Positions 7,223 to 16,903 of a DNA stretch of 56,674 nt are shown in pieces; the first letter of the stretch is position 1; each line of letters starts with the position of its first letter. Source of the DNA: an uncultured Lachnospiraceae bacterium (GTDB lineage Bacteria > Bacillota > Clostridia > Lachnospirales > Lachnospiraceae); the NCBI GenBank assembly GCA_902760415.1, contig CACWGK010000007.1, positions 1 to 56,674 of the forward strand, read 5' to 3'. Under the pieces are notes generated by a model. That model worked only from the letters and a program-made list of their open reading frames with translations. It did not search any database and had not been told where the DNA came from. Made by a program: the position numbers and the translations under genes.

Positions 7223-8596
7223 TTATATCAAACGAGCCTCTAAGTCATATATGTCAGAATCAGTTATCTTCACTCTTACTATCTCCCCAGATAGAAGTTC
7301 ACGAGAAGAATCGATAAATATCATACCATCTATATCAGGTGCATCCATGTAGGAACGACCTACATACACATCATCATCAGGAAGATATCCATCTATTATG
7401 ACATCAAACTCTTTATCAACATAACTTGACAGTGTCTCAGCAGATATATCCTGTTGCAAGAGCATTATATCTTCTAATCTAGCATTTTTCGTGTCATCAT
7501 CAATCTGATCACCAAATAAAGCAGCAGGAGTACCATCTTCCTGAGAATAGGTAAATACTCCAACATGATCTAGTCTTAGCTCTGCAAGCGTATCAAGAAG
7601 ATGTTCATGATCATCTATCGTTTCACCAGGAAATCCTGTAATTATAGTGGTTCTAATCACGATATCAGGCATATTTATCCTAAGTGCGTTAACAACCTTT
7701 TTGATACCGGCCTTATCAATTCTTCGTCCCATACGTCTCAGGATATCATCTTCGGTATGCTGCACTGGCATATCTATATAGTGAAGAACCTTAGGATTTG
7801 AGGCCATCTCATTTATTAGTTCAGGATAGATTTCTTCCGGATATGCATATAAAAGTCTAATCCACTCTATCCCCTCTATCTTAGAAAGCTCTCTAAGAAG
7901 TAAATGAAGTCTCTTCTCTCCATATAAATCAATACCATAACATGTTGTCTCCTGTGCCACAAGTATCAGTTCCTTAACACCTGAATCCGCTAGCACCTTA
8001 GCTTCTTCAATAACTGATTCCATAGGAACAGACTTGTACTTCCCCTTAAAGTAAGGTATAGCACAGTATGTACAACGTTTATCACACCCATCAGCTATCT
8101 TAAGATATTCCAGATATGGACGTTCTGTAACTATACGTTCTATCTGGTTTCTATCTGGATAAGGACTATCCAGATCATTAAATCTAGTAACCGGAGAACT
8201 AACTCTAGACGAAGTAGAGTCATCAGAATCATTTACAGGTCGAATAGCCCTTAGTTCATCTATAACATCTACTATAGAGTCAAGGCTCATAGTTCCCACA
8301 AATGCATCAACTTCAGGAAGTTCCTTTGCTATCTGATCTTTAAACCTTTGAGCCATGCATCCAGTACATATAAGATACTTAAGCCTTCCTTCCTTTAGTT
8401 CAGAAAGTTCAAGAAGCTTATCTATACTCTCCTGAGTTGCTGATTCTATAAAGCAGCAAGTGTTAACTATAGCTGCATCAGCCTCCTCAGGATCAGATAC
8501 TAGATTATATTCAGAATTATTGATCAGCCCCAGCATGCGTTCGCTGTCAGCTGTATTTTTATCACAACCAAGTGTGACAAGCACTATATTAAACAT
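7223..8596 (-). CDS. rimO: Ribosomal protein S12 methylthiotransferase
   Basis: This radical-SAM enzyme adds a methylthio group to the conserved aspartate of ribosomal protein S12. The N-terminal domain carries the cluster cysteines in LGCDKNTADSE (Cys11), NTCCFIES (Cys47) and CTGCMAQ (Cys80). The radical-SAM motif CDKRCTYC gives Cys171, Cys175 and Cys178. The last 60 or so residues form a TRAM domain. The LGCDKN start distinguishes RimO from the tRNA enzyme MiaB. At 457 residues the length is normal. The ATG follows GGAGTATGGG. It lies downstream of folD, with a small GATGCT/AGCATC hairpin between them. Confidence 0.95.
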   Translation of the reverse strand: MFNIVLVTLGCDKNTADSERMLGLINNSEYNLVSDPEEADAAIVNTCCFIESATQESIDKLLELSELKEGRLKYLICTGCMAQRFKDQIAKELPEVDAFVGTMSLDSIVDVIDELRAIRPVNDSDDSTSSRVSSPVTRFNDLDSPYPDRNQIERIVTERPYLEYLKIADGCDKRCTYCAIPYFKGKYKSVPMESVIEEAKVLADSGVKELILVAQETTCYGIDLYGEKRLHLLLRELSKIEGIEWIRLLYAYPEEIYPELINEMASNPKVLHYIDMPVQHTEDDILRRMGRRIDKAGIKKVVNALRINMPDIVIRTTIITGFPGETIDDHEHLLDTLAELRLDHVGVFTYSQEDGTPAALFGDQIDDDTKNARLEDIMLLQQDISAETLSSYVDKEFDVIIDGYLPDDDVYVGRSYMDAPDIDGMIFIDSSRELLSGEIVRVKITDSDIYDLEARLI

Positions 8597-8672
8597 AACT
8601 TATTCCCATACTCCAGATGCTTTTACACAGCATCCATAAATATATCATCTTATTTGGGTTCTGAAACTAGAG

Positions 8673-9527
8673 CTATTGCATCTTCATAAGTGCTGACTGC
8701 AGACAGTTATTCATCAGCTCTGCAATAGTCATAGGACCAACTCCACCAGGAACAGGTGTGATCTTACCCGCAACCTTCTCTGCAGATTCGAAATCAACAT
8801 CACCACATAATTTCTTTGATCCATCATCTACTCTATGAATACCTACATCAATTACTGTAGCTCCTTCTTTAATATATGATGCATCGATAAACTTAGGCTG
8901 TCCTATAGCAACTACAAGTACATCAGCATTTTTACATACTTCCTTAAGATTCTTAGTATGAGAATGACATACAGTAACAGTTGCATTCTCACGAAGAAGA
9001 AGCATACTCATAGGCTTACCTACTATATTACTTCTACCTACAACAACAGCATTTGCTCCATCAAGAGGTGTATTGCTTCTCTTCAGAAGTTCGATAACAC
9101 CAGCAGGTGTACATGATACAAATCCCTTAGCCCCTATACTAAGACGACCAACGCTCTCTGGATGGAATCCATCAACGTCCTTATCTGGAGAAATGCTTCT
9201 GATAACCTTATCTTCGTCAATATGCTTAGGAAGTGGAAGCTGCACAAGTATACCATCTATCTTGTCATCATTATTCAGTCTCTCAACAAGATCAAGAAGT
9301 TCCTTCTCAGATGTATCCTCTGGAAGCTCATATGATTCAGATCTAATACCTGTATACTCACAAGCCTTCTTCTTGTTACCAACATATACTGTTGAAGCAG
9401 GATCATTTCCAACAAGGATAACAGCAAGAGCAACCTCTACACCCTTTGCCTTCAGTTCAGAAACCTGAGCTTTAACCTCGTCCTTTAAATCCTGTGATAT
9501 CTTCTTTCCATCAATTAATTCAGCCAT
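8673..9527 (-). CDS. folD: Bifunctional methylenetetrahydrofolate dehydrogenase/cyclohydrolase
   Basis: FolD interconverts 5,10-methylene-, methenyl- and 10-formyl-tetrahydrofolate in the cytosol. The 284-residue sequence is full length. It contains YVGNKKKACEYTGI (catalytic lysine region), DGILVQLPLPKHID, the Rossmann motif VVGRSNIVGKPMSMLL and the C-terminal PVPGGVGPMT. AGGAG lies 6 bases before the ATG. It follows fhs in the same direction, so the pair supplies one-carbon units from formate. A 184-bp palindromic element separates the two genes. Confidence 0.97.
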   Translation of the reverse strand: MAELIDGKKISQDLKDEVKAQVSELKAKGVEVALAVILVGNDPASTVYVGNKKKACEYTGIRSESYELPEDTSEKELLDLVERLNNDDKIDGILVQLPLPKHIDEDKVIRSISPDKDVDGFHPESVGRLSIGAKGFVSCTPAGVIELLKRSNTPLDGANAVVVGRSNIVGKPMSMLLLRENATVTVCHSHTKNLKEVCKNADVLVVAIGQPKFIDASYIKEGATVIDVGIHRVDDGSKKLCGDVDFESAEKVAGKITPVPGGVGPMTIAELMNNCLQSALMKMQ

Positions 9528-9589
9528 ATCATTCTCCTAATCTAAATAATAAATCTAAAAAACTTATATTTTTCCTAAAAATAAAACAA

Positions 9590-9773
9590 GTTTCTTGGGC
9601 TGACACATATCAGCACAAACGATAGTGGAGCACCACTTGCTAAGAGCGAGTCCGGGGACACCGAGTTTGCAACTCGACCGTAGGTCGACGGTGCGAAGAG
9701 GTGTCCGAAAAGGACGACGCTCGAAGCTTAGTGAGCCGGAGCGTGTTTGTGTGATATGTGACAGACAAGAAAC
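9590..9773. repeat. Long palindromic, multi-stem element between fhs and folD (element B)
   Basis: The left arm from 9590 (GTTTCTTG ... CACATATCA ... ACAAAC) is matched by the complement of the right arm ending at 9773, with few mismatches over about 30 bases. Inside are nested stems: GCTAAG/CTTAGT, GCGAGTCC with GGACGACGC, GGACACC/GGTGTCC, CGAGTT/AACTCG and CGACC/GGTCG. The whole reads as one branched cruciform. Open frames across it are accidental. It shares the GCTAAG and GCGAGTCC boxes with the element at 1972-2145. Confidence 0.75.
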
Positions 9774-9789
9774 GTATTGTATCACAACA

Positions 9790-11460
9790 TTAGAATAATC
9801 CTACGATTTCTCCACTTGGAAGAACATCGATTCTTTCTGCAGCAGGACTCTTTGGAAGTCCTGGCATTGTCATTATCTGACCAGCGATAGCTACTACGAA
9901 GCCCGCGCCAGCAGATACATATACTTCACGAATATTTACATTGAAACCTGTTGGTCTTCCAAGAAGCTTCTGATTATCAGAAAGTGAGTACTGTGTCTTT
10001 GCCATACATACTGGTACATTTCCGAAACCAAGATCTTCAAGCTTCTTAAGAGCATTGTTTGCTTCTGGGCTGTATTCAACACCATCAGCACCATAGATTT
10101 CACGTGATATTGTCTCAATCTTTTCTTTGAGGCTTAGACTGTCGTCATAGAGGAACTTGAAGTTAGGGCTTCCTTCTTCGATTGCTGCAAGTACCTGCTC
10201 TGCAAGTTCAAGTCCACCTTCGCCGCCCTTTGCCCATACTTCTGATACAGCAAAACGGCAACCCTTTGATTCAACGAACTCTTTAATAGTTGCAACCTCA
10301 GCATCTGTATCTGCAACAAACTTATTGATAGTTACAACAACAGGTACATTGTACTTCTTGAGGTTTTCTATATGCTTGCCTAAGTTTACGATACCTTTCT
10401 TCAGAGCTTCAACATTTTCCTGATTCAGCTCATCCTTTGGAATGCCACCGTTATACTTAAGGGCTCTGGCTGTTGCTACAAGAACAACAGCGTCTGGCTT
10501 AATGCCAGCCATACGGCACTTGATATCCAGGAACTTCTCAGCACCGAGGTCTGCACCGAATCCTGCTTCTGTGATTACATAGTCAGCAGCTTTAAGAGCA
10601 AGCTTTGTTGCTCTTACTGAGTTACATCCATGAGCGATATTTGCAAATGGTCCACCGTGTACAAATACCGGATTGTTCTCAAGTGACTGAATCAGGTTAG
10701 GTCTTATAGCATCTTTAAGAAGTACTGTCATAGCACCTACGCAGTTAAGATCAGCTGCTGTAACTGGCTCATTATCATAGTTATATGCAACTATGATTCT
10801 ACCAAGTCGCGCCTTAAGATCTTCCAGATCTTCAGCAAGACAAAGGATAGCCATAACCTCTGTAGCAACTGTTATGCAGAAGTGATCCTCACGGACAACT
10901 CCATCAAGTCTCTTTCCAAGACCAATTGTAATATTTCTAAGAGCGCGGTCATTCATATCAAGACATCTCTTAACGACTACTCTCTTAGGGTCAATACGGA
11001 GTGCATTTCCTTGAAGCATATGATTATCTAGCATAGCACACATCAGATTATTTGCAGATGTTATAGCATGAAAATCTCCAGTAAAGTGAAGATTCAGCTT
11101 ATCCATAGGTACTGCCTGCGCATAACCACCACCTGCAGCTCCGCCCTTTATACCAAAACATGGTCCAAGGGAAGGCTCTCTTATAGCAACTACTGTGTTA
11201 GTATTCATTTTATTGAGAGCATCTCCAAGACCAAGAGTTACTGTAGTCTTACCCTCGCCAGCTGGAGTTGGATTAATAGCTGTTACAAGAACCAGCTTAC
11301 CATTCTCCTTAGAAGCAAGCTTATCAATAAATTCATCGCTAAGCTTTGCCATGCTCTTTCCATACATTTCGATATCATCTTCCGATGCGCCGATCTTCTC
11401 AGCTATCTTTCTGATATCTAACATTGTTGCTTCCTGTGCAATCTGGATATCTGTCTTCAT
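9790..11460 (-). CDS. fhs: Formate-tetrahydrofolate ligase
   Basis: This ATP-dependent enzyme activates formate to 10-formyl-tetrahydrofolate, feeding purine synthesis and, in acetogens, the methyl branch of the Wood-Ljungdahl pathway. I chose the ATG at 11460 because GGAGG lies 6 bases before it. The ATG two codons earlier sits directly against that site. The result is 556 residues, the usual length. The N terminus [10 protein letters not shown] is typical, and the ATP-binding loop [16 protein letters not shown] lies near residues 65-80. folD follows in the same direction. The ftsK terminator immediately upstream leaves little room for a promoter of its own. Confidence 0.96.
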   Translation of the reverse strand: MKTDIQIAQEATMLDIRKIAEKIGASEDDIEMYGKSMAKLSDEFIDKLASKENGKLVLVTAINPTPAGEGKTTVTLGLGDALNKMNTNTVVAIREPSLGPCFGIKGGAAGGGYAQAVPMDKLNLHFTGDFHAITSANNLMCAMLDNHMLQGNALRIDPKRVVVKRCLDMNDRALRNITIGLGKRLDGVVREDHFCITVATEVMAILCLAEDLEDLKARLGRIIVAYNYDNEPVTAADLNCVGAMTVLLKDAIRPNLIQSLENNPVFVHGGPFANIAHGCNSVRATKLALKAADYVITEAGFGADLGAEKFLDIKCRMAGIKPDAVVLVATARALKYNGGIPKDELNQENVEALKKGIVNLGKHIENLKKYNVPVVVTINKFVADTDAEVATIKEFVESKGCRFAVSEVWAKGGEGGLELAEQVLAAIEEGSPNFKFLYDDSLSLKEKIETISREIYGADGVEYSPEANNALKKLEDLGFGNVPVCMAKTQYSLSDNQKLLGRPTGFNVNIREVYVSAGAGFVVAIAGQIMTMPGLPKSPAAERIDVLPSGEIVGLF

Positions 11461-11501
11461 CCTCATCCTCCATTGATTGATTCCTTTGATTAATAGTTAC
11501 A

Positions 11502-11585
11502 AAATGAGTCAGCATTTACGTCCGACGTAACAGGTGACTCATTTTTGAGTCACTTGTTACGTCGGACGTGAGAAGTGACTCATTT
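11502..11585 (-). terminator. Very long nested-palindrome terminator of ftsK
   Basis: Two 24-base arms (11518-11541 and 11546-11569) pair with one mismatch around a TTTT loop. Outside them AAATGAGTCA (11502-11511) pairs with TGACTCATTT (11576-11585). On the minus strand the stem ends in TTTTG. The outer arm overlaps the ftsK stop codon. The stem is far longer than a normal terminator needs. Confidence 0.75.
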
Positions 11586-14373
11586 ATGAGAGGGAGTCCA
11601 TTTTTTCTTCGAACTCCGTCATATTCATCAGGATTCGTCTAGGCTTTGTTCCCTCTTCAGGACCAACTACACCAAACTCCTCCATTTGATCCATAATACG
11701 TGCGGCTCTGTTGAAGCCAATTCGCAGCATTCTCTGGAGATAACCAATAGATGCTTTATCTTTCTCTATAACGTAACGGGCTGCGTCTTCAAAGAGTTCA
11801 TCGTATCTATCATTATCTTCTGACGATGAACCGCCGGCTGAAGAACCACCGCTTGCTACTGCAGAATTATCAATTGATTGTGTAACTGTCTCATCATATG
11901 AAGTCTCGCCAGTGTTATCTTTAATGTAATCAACTACCCTAATGACTTCGTCATCATCGATAAAGGCTCCCTGTACACGAACAGGCTTTGTATAACCCGT
12001 AGGATAAAAGAGCATATCGCCCTTACCCAGCAGCTTCTCCGCACCAACCATATCGATGATAGTACGTGAATCTGTACCTGATGAAACAGCAAATGCAATA
12101 CGTGAAGGTACATTTGCTTTTATAAGTCCAGTGATAACATCTACCGATGGACGCTGTGTCGCAATAACAAGATGTATACCTGCAGCACGAGCAAGCTGCG
12201 ACAGACGAACGATGCTGTCTTCAACTTCTTTATGAGCAACCATCATAAGGTCGGCTAACTCATCTACGATAACAATAAGCTGATATAAATGCTTAAACTG
12301 TGGATCCTCATTTGGTCCCTGTTCAGCAACCTTCTTATTAAAGCCTTCTATATTACGAACATTATAGTTGGCAAAGAGCTGATATCTCTTTGTCATCTCA
12401 TCTACTGCCCAGTTAAGAGCACCAGCCGCCTTCTTAGGATCAGTTACAACTGGAATAAGCAGATGTGGTATGCCATTATACGCAGTAAGCTCAACCATTT
12501 TAGGATCAACCATGATCATACGAACATCTTCAGGAGATGATTTATAGAGAATACTCATAATAAGAGTGTTTATACAAACCGATTTACCAGAACCAGTTGA
12601 ACCAGCTATCAGAAGGTGGGGCATCTTTGCGATATCTGTAATGATAATCTGACCGCTTATATCCTTACCAACTGCAAATGCAACATTTGACTTAAATCTT
12701 CTAAAGAGATCATTATCGATAAGATCCCTGAAAAATACCGTCTGGTTATTCTTATTCGGAATCTCAATACCTATAGCAGCCTTACCTGGAATAGGTGCTT
12801 CTATACGAATATCTGTAGCAGCAAGAGCCATCTTGATATCACTTTCAAGAGAAAGTATCTTATTAACTCTTACACCCTGATCTGGCTGAAGTTCGTAACG
12901 TGTTATAGCAGGTCCTACGCTACAATTTGTGATAGTTACATTTACACCAAAACTCTCAAATGATTTCTTAAGAGTTAATGCTGTCTCTTTAACTGTCGCA
13001 TCATTAGATCTGTCAAATGATGCTCTTCCACCAGACTTCAGAAGACTAACAGGTGGGAACTTGTATACCTTCTTAGGTTCAGCCTGATTATCGATTTCAT
13101 TTGAAATCTCCTGCTTAGCTTCTATTCTATCCTTCTGTGTAACATGTTCAGGTTCTTCTACCTTCTTAACCTCAGGTGTAGGTGTTGGAGCTGGAACAGG
13201 TGCAGTATTTTCAGTAGAAACATTTATAGTATCATCAGTTGGTGCATTTATTGGGAAATCAAGTGCGCTTGCATCAGCTGTATTAGATGATTCAAATGGA
13301 TCATTATAAGTTCTAGGATCCACCTTAAGTTCTACAACATCATCATAATTAATTGACTTCTTACGAATAGGTGTACTTGTAATAGTCTTGTCACTTGGTG
13401 CCTGACCACGCTCAAGCTTCTTCTCTTCTGTATCAAAGACTGTAATATTTGTTAAAATATCCTGTTCAAAGCCCTTAGCACTAGCGTCATCTGTAGTAAG
13501 ATCACCAAGAAGAGCTTTTTTCTTCTTGCCGGCCGCCTTTTTCTCAGCAGCTTTCTTCTCTATAAGACGCTGTTCTTCAGCTTCTCTGGAATCACGAATG
13601 ATACTCTTGATATCTTCATCATCCTCATAGTCATATTCATCATACTCATCTTCATCGTCATCATATCCAACCTGATCTGCCATCATAAAGATAGACTTAA
13701 CAAGCTGAACAAGTCTAACATTTGTAATCTCTATAATAGATATAATAGATAAAAGTACAGTGATAATAACTGCACCAACTCTACTTAGAAACTTAGCTAT
13801 GAAGACTATGATTCCACCAAAGAATATTCCGCCACCACGATGATCGGTATATCCAAGAAAGTATAAATCCTTAACACCTATACTCTTAGTTCCTACAATC
13901 AGCTGACATATAAAGCCTATACACATAAAGAGGACCATAAACCAGATAAGCTTTTTTATAAGCTTAGGTTTAGGACCATTTGCCATAATAAATACAAATG
14001 CAATAAAGAAAAATAGAGGCAGAACATAAAATGTTGAACCAAATAGTCCAAAGAAAAATCCACTGAGCGCCTTACCTATCTTTCCGCATACTCCATAAGT
14101 TCCTAGAACTAATATAAGATTTACAGCAAAAAAGATAATGGTATATATCTCTCGAAGGTTCTCTGGTGGAGTTGCAGCTTCTGCTCTCTCTGCCGCCCTT
14201 TGCTTCTCATAGGCCTTTGTATTTTTGTTAGGGGTTCTCTTATTTGATGTACTTCTTGTAGATGCATTTCTACTGGAGTTACTTCTAGTAGTACTCTTTG
14301 AGCCACTTCTAGAATTACTTCTAGTAGTATTAGAACTTCTATTTGTAGTTTTACCAGTTGACTTTGTAGCCAT
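11584..14373 (-). CDS. ftsK: DNA translocase FtsK/SpoIIIE
   Basis: This septal ATPase pumps chromosomal DNA and activates XerCD/dif resolution at division. The 929 residues comprise, in order: a basic Ser/Thr/Asn/Arg-rich N terminus (1-60); four or five membrane helices (about 76-215); an acidic DDDEDEYDEYDYEDDED patch (238-254); a long low-complexity linker; the alpha/beta motor domain with Walker A GSTGSGKS (591-598) and Walker B in LIVIVDELADLMM; and a winged-helix gamma domain at the C terminus (IGYLQRMLRIGFNRAARIM) that reads polar DNA sequences. AAGGTGG lies 7 bases before the ATG. xerD is encoded 8 kb away. Confidence 0.96.
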   Translation of the reverse strand: MATKSTGKTTNRSSNTTRSNSRSGSKSTTRSNSSRNASTRSTSNKRTPNKNTKAYEKQRAAERAEAATPPENLREIYTIIFFAVNLILVLGTYGVCGKIGKALSGFFFGLFGSTFYVLPLFFFIAFVFIMANGPKPKLIKKLIWFMVLFMCIGFICQLIVGTKSIGVKDLYFLGYTDHRGGGIFFGGIIVFIAKFLSRVGAVIITVLLSIISIIEITNVRLVQLVKSIFMMADQVGYDDDEDEYDEYDYEDDEDIKSIIRDSREAEEQRLIEKKAAEKKAAGKKKKALLGDLTTDDASAKGFEQDILTNITVFDTEEKKLERGQAPSDKTITSTPIRKKSINYDDVVELKVDPRTYNDPFESSNTADASALDFPINAPTDDTINVSTENTAPVPAPTPTPEVKKVEEPEHVTQKDRIEAKQEISNEIDNQAEPKKVYKFPPVSLLKSGGRASFDRSNDATVKETALTLKKSFESFGVNVTITNCSVGPAITRYELQPDQGVRVNKILSLESDIKMALAATDIRIEAPIPGKAAIGIEIPNKNNQTVFFRDLIDNDLFRRFKSNVAFAVGKDISGQIIITDIAKMPHLLIAGSTGSGKSVCINTLIMSILYKSSPEDVRMIMVDPKMVELTAYNGIPHLLIPVVTDPKKAAGALNWAVDEMTKRYQLFANYNVRNIEGFNKKVAEQGPNEDPQFKHLYQLIVIVDELADLMMVAHKEVEDSIVRLSQLARAAGIHLVIATQRPSVDVITGLIKANVPSRIAFAVSSGTDSRTIIDMVGAEKLLGKGDMLFYPTGYTKPVRVQGAFIDDDEVIRVVDYIKDNTGETSYDETVTQSIDNSAVASGGSSAGGSSSEDNDRYDELFEDAARYVIEKDKASIGYLQRMLRIGFNRAARIMDQMEEFGVVGPEEGTKPRRILMNMTEFEEKMDSLS

Positions 14374-14391
14374 TTACTAACCACCTTGAAA

Positions 14392-14416
14392 CCCCTCCAT
14401 ATTATCTATGGAGGGG
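14392..14416 (-). terminator. Hairpin between the GH94 gene and ftsK, possible weak terminator
   Basis: CCCCTCCAT (14392-14400) pairs perfectly with ATGGAGGGG (14408-14416) around a 7-base loop. Only TTT follows on the minus strand, so termination may be partial, allowing read-through into ftsK. Confidence 0.5.
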
Positions 14417-14431
14417 ATTAGTTTTGATATA

Positions 14432-16843
14432 TTAAGAAATGTAAATGATAACCTCGTTATCATCTTTAAGAGCATCCGCAGGTATATATGGTTCATCATA
14501 TGCTTCACCATTTACTGTCATACTCTTAAAGCCTGACTCTGCTCCGTTAGGGTTCATAATAGTGATTGAGAGATGCTTTCCTCTGAAATCCTTAGATATC
14601 TCTACCTTATCCCACTTCGAAGAGATAGCTGGAGCAATCTTCAGACCATAGAAATCAGGTCTCATACCAAGGATACCCTCAACACATCCAACCATTACAG
14701 TTGATGCTGTACCTGTAAGCCAATGAACATGTGAACGTCCATGGAATGGGCTATCCTTACCCTCTGTAAACTGACCATAGCAATATGGTTCAAGCTTTCT
14801 TATCTCAGCCTTGTCATTCATAGCACTTGGAGCATTTTCCATAAAGTACTGGAACGCTCTATCACCATGTCCTGAAAGAGCCTCTGCAAGGATTATCCAT
14901 CCCTGTGGCTGCGAGAAGATACCACCATTTTCCTTAGTAGAAGCATTGAAGAGAAGCATAAGTGCTCCATCAAATGCATGCTCCTTATAAGCAGGTGCCA
15001 TAAGCATTACACCATAATCAGTATTAAGATACTTATTAACACTGTCAAGTGCTGCTTCTGCCTGATCCTTTGTAGCAAGACCAGATATTACAGACCAGCT
15101 CTGTGGATTAAGCCACATATTTGCTTCTGGATCAGTTCTCTCACCGATAACCTGACCACTTTCCATATATCCACGGATGAATCGATCTTCGTTCCAGCAA
15201 TCATTAAGTATCTTGCCGAGCTTCTCCTGCTCACCATCGATATATGCAATATAATCAGTGTCCTTCTTATATTCCGCAAACTTCTTTATTATAGTAAATG
15301 CATAATAAAGCTGGAATGCAACGAAGGTTGATTCACCCTTCTTACCAAGTCTCAGGCAGTCATTCCAGTCTGCATGAAGACCAGCAGGCATACCGTGAGG
15401 GCCAAGTCTGTTAAGTGAGAAACCAATTGCTCTCTTGAGGTGGTCATATACAGTACCCTCATCCTTGTTAGCATAAACTATAACTTCATCTATAAAGTCA
15501 AGATTTCCTGACTCTGATATATATTTGTATACTGTAGGGAAGAGCCAGAGTGCATCATCAGCTCTATAAGCTGGATGACCTGTTTCCTTTGCGTATACTG
15601 AATTTTCATCATTTTCATCTGGACATGTCTCATGACCAGCATTATGTGTGAACTTAACAAGTGGAAGTCCTCCACCGTTATCAACCTGAGCAGAAAGCAT
15701 GAAACGAATCTTATCTGCAGCAGCCTCTGGATCAAGGTGAATAACACCCTGAATATCCTGAACTGTATCTCTGTAACCATAACCATTACGAAGACCACAG
15801 TATATAAAGGAAGCAGCTCTTGACCAGATAAATGTCATAAAGCAGTTAAATGCATTCCAAGTATTGATCATGGTGTTGAACTCTGGAGATGGTGTCTTTA
15901 CCTGGAAATGATTCAGCTTACCATGCCAGTATGTCTTTAGTTCACTAAGTTCCTTCTCTGTTACAGCCTTAGCATCAGCGTAGCTGCTGATTATTTCTTC
16001 ACACTCTTCATCACTCTTCTGTCCTACGATGAAACATAATGTCTTAGTCTCACCAGGAGCAAGAGTAACCTTAGATGAAAGTGCTCCACAGCTGTTAGAG
16101 TTATAATTAAGGTAGCCGCCTAAATCTCCTGACTCAACTCCGATAGGATTTGAGTAATTACGATATGAACCAAGGAAAGCTTCCTTATCACCACAATATG
16201 AATCGATATTGCTGCCAGCAAGACCGATAAAACGGCAAGCTGCCTCACTACCATTCACTTTAGAATTAACAACATTTTCATTTATAACCTGCTTGATACG
16301 ATTACCCATGAAGTAAGTACGAGTAATGAAGAGTGTATACTGAAGATTTACCTGATCCTGCTCGTAGTTACCTTCATTTGTGAACTCAGCAAAACCAGTA
16401 AGTGTAAGATCTCTAGCTTTATCTGAAGCATTAGTTACATCAACACTCCATACTTCGTAAGTCTTATTAAGAGGTACGTAGTAAGATGCCTCTGTATGAA
16501 TACCGCTATAATCAGACTTGATAACAGTATAAGCTGTACCATGTCTAACCTCACTCTTAAATGTATCAAGAGACTTTCCAACAGGCATCCAAGAGTTTGA
16601 CCAGAAGTCGCCACTCTCATTATCTCTAATGTAGATATAACGACCAGGCTGATCGAAACTATTGAATACATATCTAAGAATTCGGCCATTAGCTCCAGAC
16701 TGTACAAAGCTGTAGCCGCCGGCGTTGTTCGATATGATAGCACCATATTCAGGCGAACCAAGATAGTTCGCCCATGGTGCTGGAGTATCAGGTCTATTTA
16801 TAACATATTCCTTATTACTATCATCAAAAAAACCAAACTGCAT
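14432..16843 (-). CDS. GH94 family disaccharide phosphorylase (cellobiose/chitobiose phosphorylase-like)
   Basis: GH94 enzymes cleave beta-linked disaccharides with phosphate, giving a sugar 1-phosphate and saving ATP. I start at the ATG at 16843 because family members begin with an MxFGFFDD-like sequence; GGAGG lies 11 bases upstream. The product has 803 residues, close to the usual 800-811. Features include the N-terminal beta-sandwich (FGFFDDSNKEYVI, NYLGSPEYGAIISNNAGGYSF) and an (alpha/alpha)6 barrel with YRDTVQDIQG and the catalytic-acid motif ADWNDCL. Cytosolic, with no signal peptide. The exact disaccharide cannot be assigned. With the GH5 cellulase at 30.9-32.5 kb, a role in cello-oligosaccharide use is plausible. 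Confidence 0.85.
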   Translation of the reverse strand: MQFGFFDDSNKEYVINRPDTPAPWANYLGSPEYGAIISNNAGGYSFVQSGANGRILRYVFNSFDQPGRYIYIRDNESGDFWSNSWMPVGKSLDTFKSEVRHGTAYTVIKSDYSGIHTEASYYVPLNKTYEVWSVDVTNASDKARDLTLTGFAEFTNEGNYEQDQVNLQYTLFITRTYFMGNRIKQVINENVVNSKVNGSEAACRFIGLAGSNIDSYCGDKEAFLGSYRNYSNPIGVESGDLGGYLNYNSNSCGALSSKVTLAPGETKTLCFIVGQKSDEECEEIISSYADAKAVTEKELSELKTYWHGKLNHFQVKTPSPEFNTMINTWNAFNCFMTFIWSRAASFIYCGLRNGYGYRDTVQDIQGVIHLDPEAAADKIRFMLSAQVDNGGGLPLVKFTHNAGHETCPDENDENSVYAKETGHPAYRADDALWLFPTVYKYISESGNLDFIDEVIVYANKDEGTVYDHLKRAIGFSLNRLGPHGMPAGLHADWNDCLRLGKKGESTFVAFQLYYAFTIIKKFAEYKKDTDYIAYIDGEQEKLGKILNDCWNEDRFIRGYMESGQVIGERTDPEANMWLNPQSWSVISGLATKDQAEAALDSVNKYLNTDYGVMLMAPAYKEHAFDGALMLLFNASTKENGGIFSQPQGWIILAEALSGHGDRAFQYFMENAPSAMNDKAEIRKLEPYCYGQFTEGKDSPFHGRSHVHWLTGTASTVMVGCVEGILGMRPDFYGLKIAPAISSKWDKVEISKDFRGKHLSITIMNPNGAESGFKSMTVNGEAYDEPYIPADALKDDNEVIIYIS

Positions 16844-16903
16844 ATTAGTAATATCCTCCAAAGTCTTTATATAGTTCCCCTAAATACTTTAAAGACCCTT
16901 ATA

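Noticed and set aside
9564-9785. 73-codon open frame on minus across the fhs-folD spacer
   Set aside because: It lies wholly within the palindromic element, has odd composition and no ribosome site; the frame is an accident of the inverted repeats.
10157-11476. Several plus-strand frames of 80-120 codons opposite fhs
   Set aside because: They are antisense shadows of a well-conserved gene, without ribosome sites or recognisable domains.
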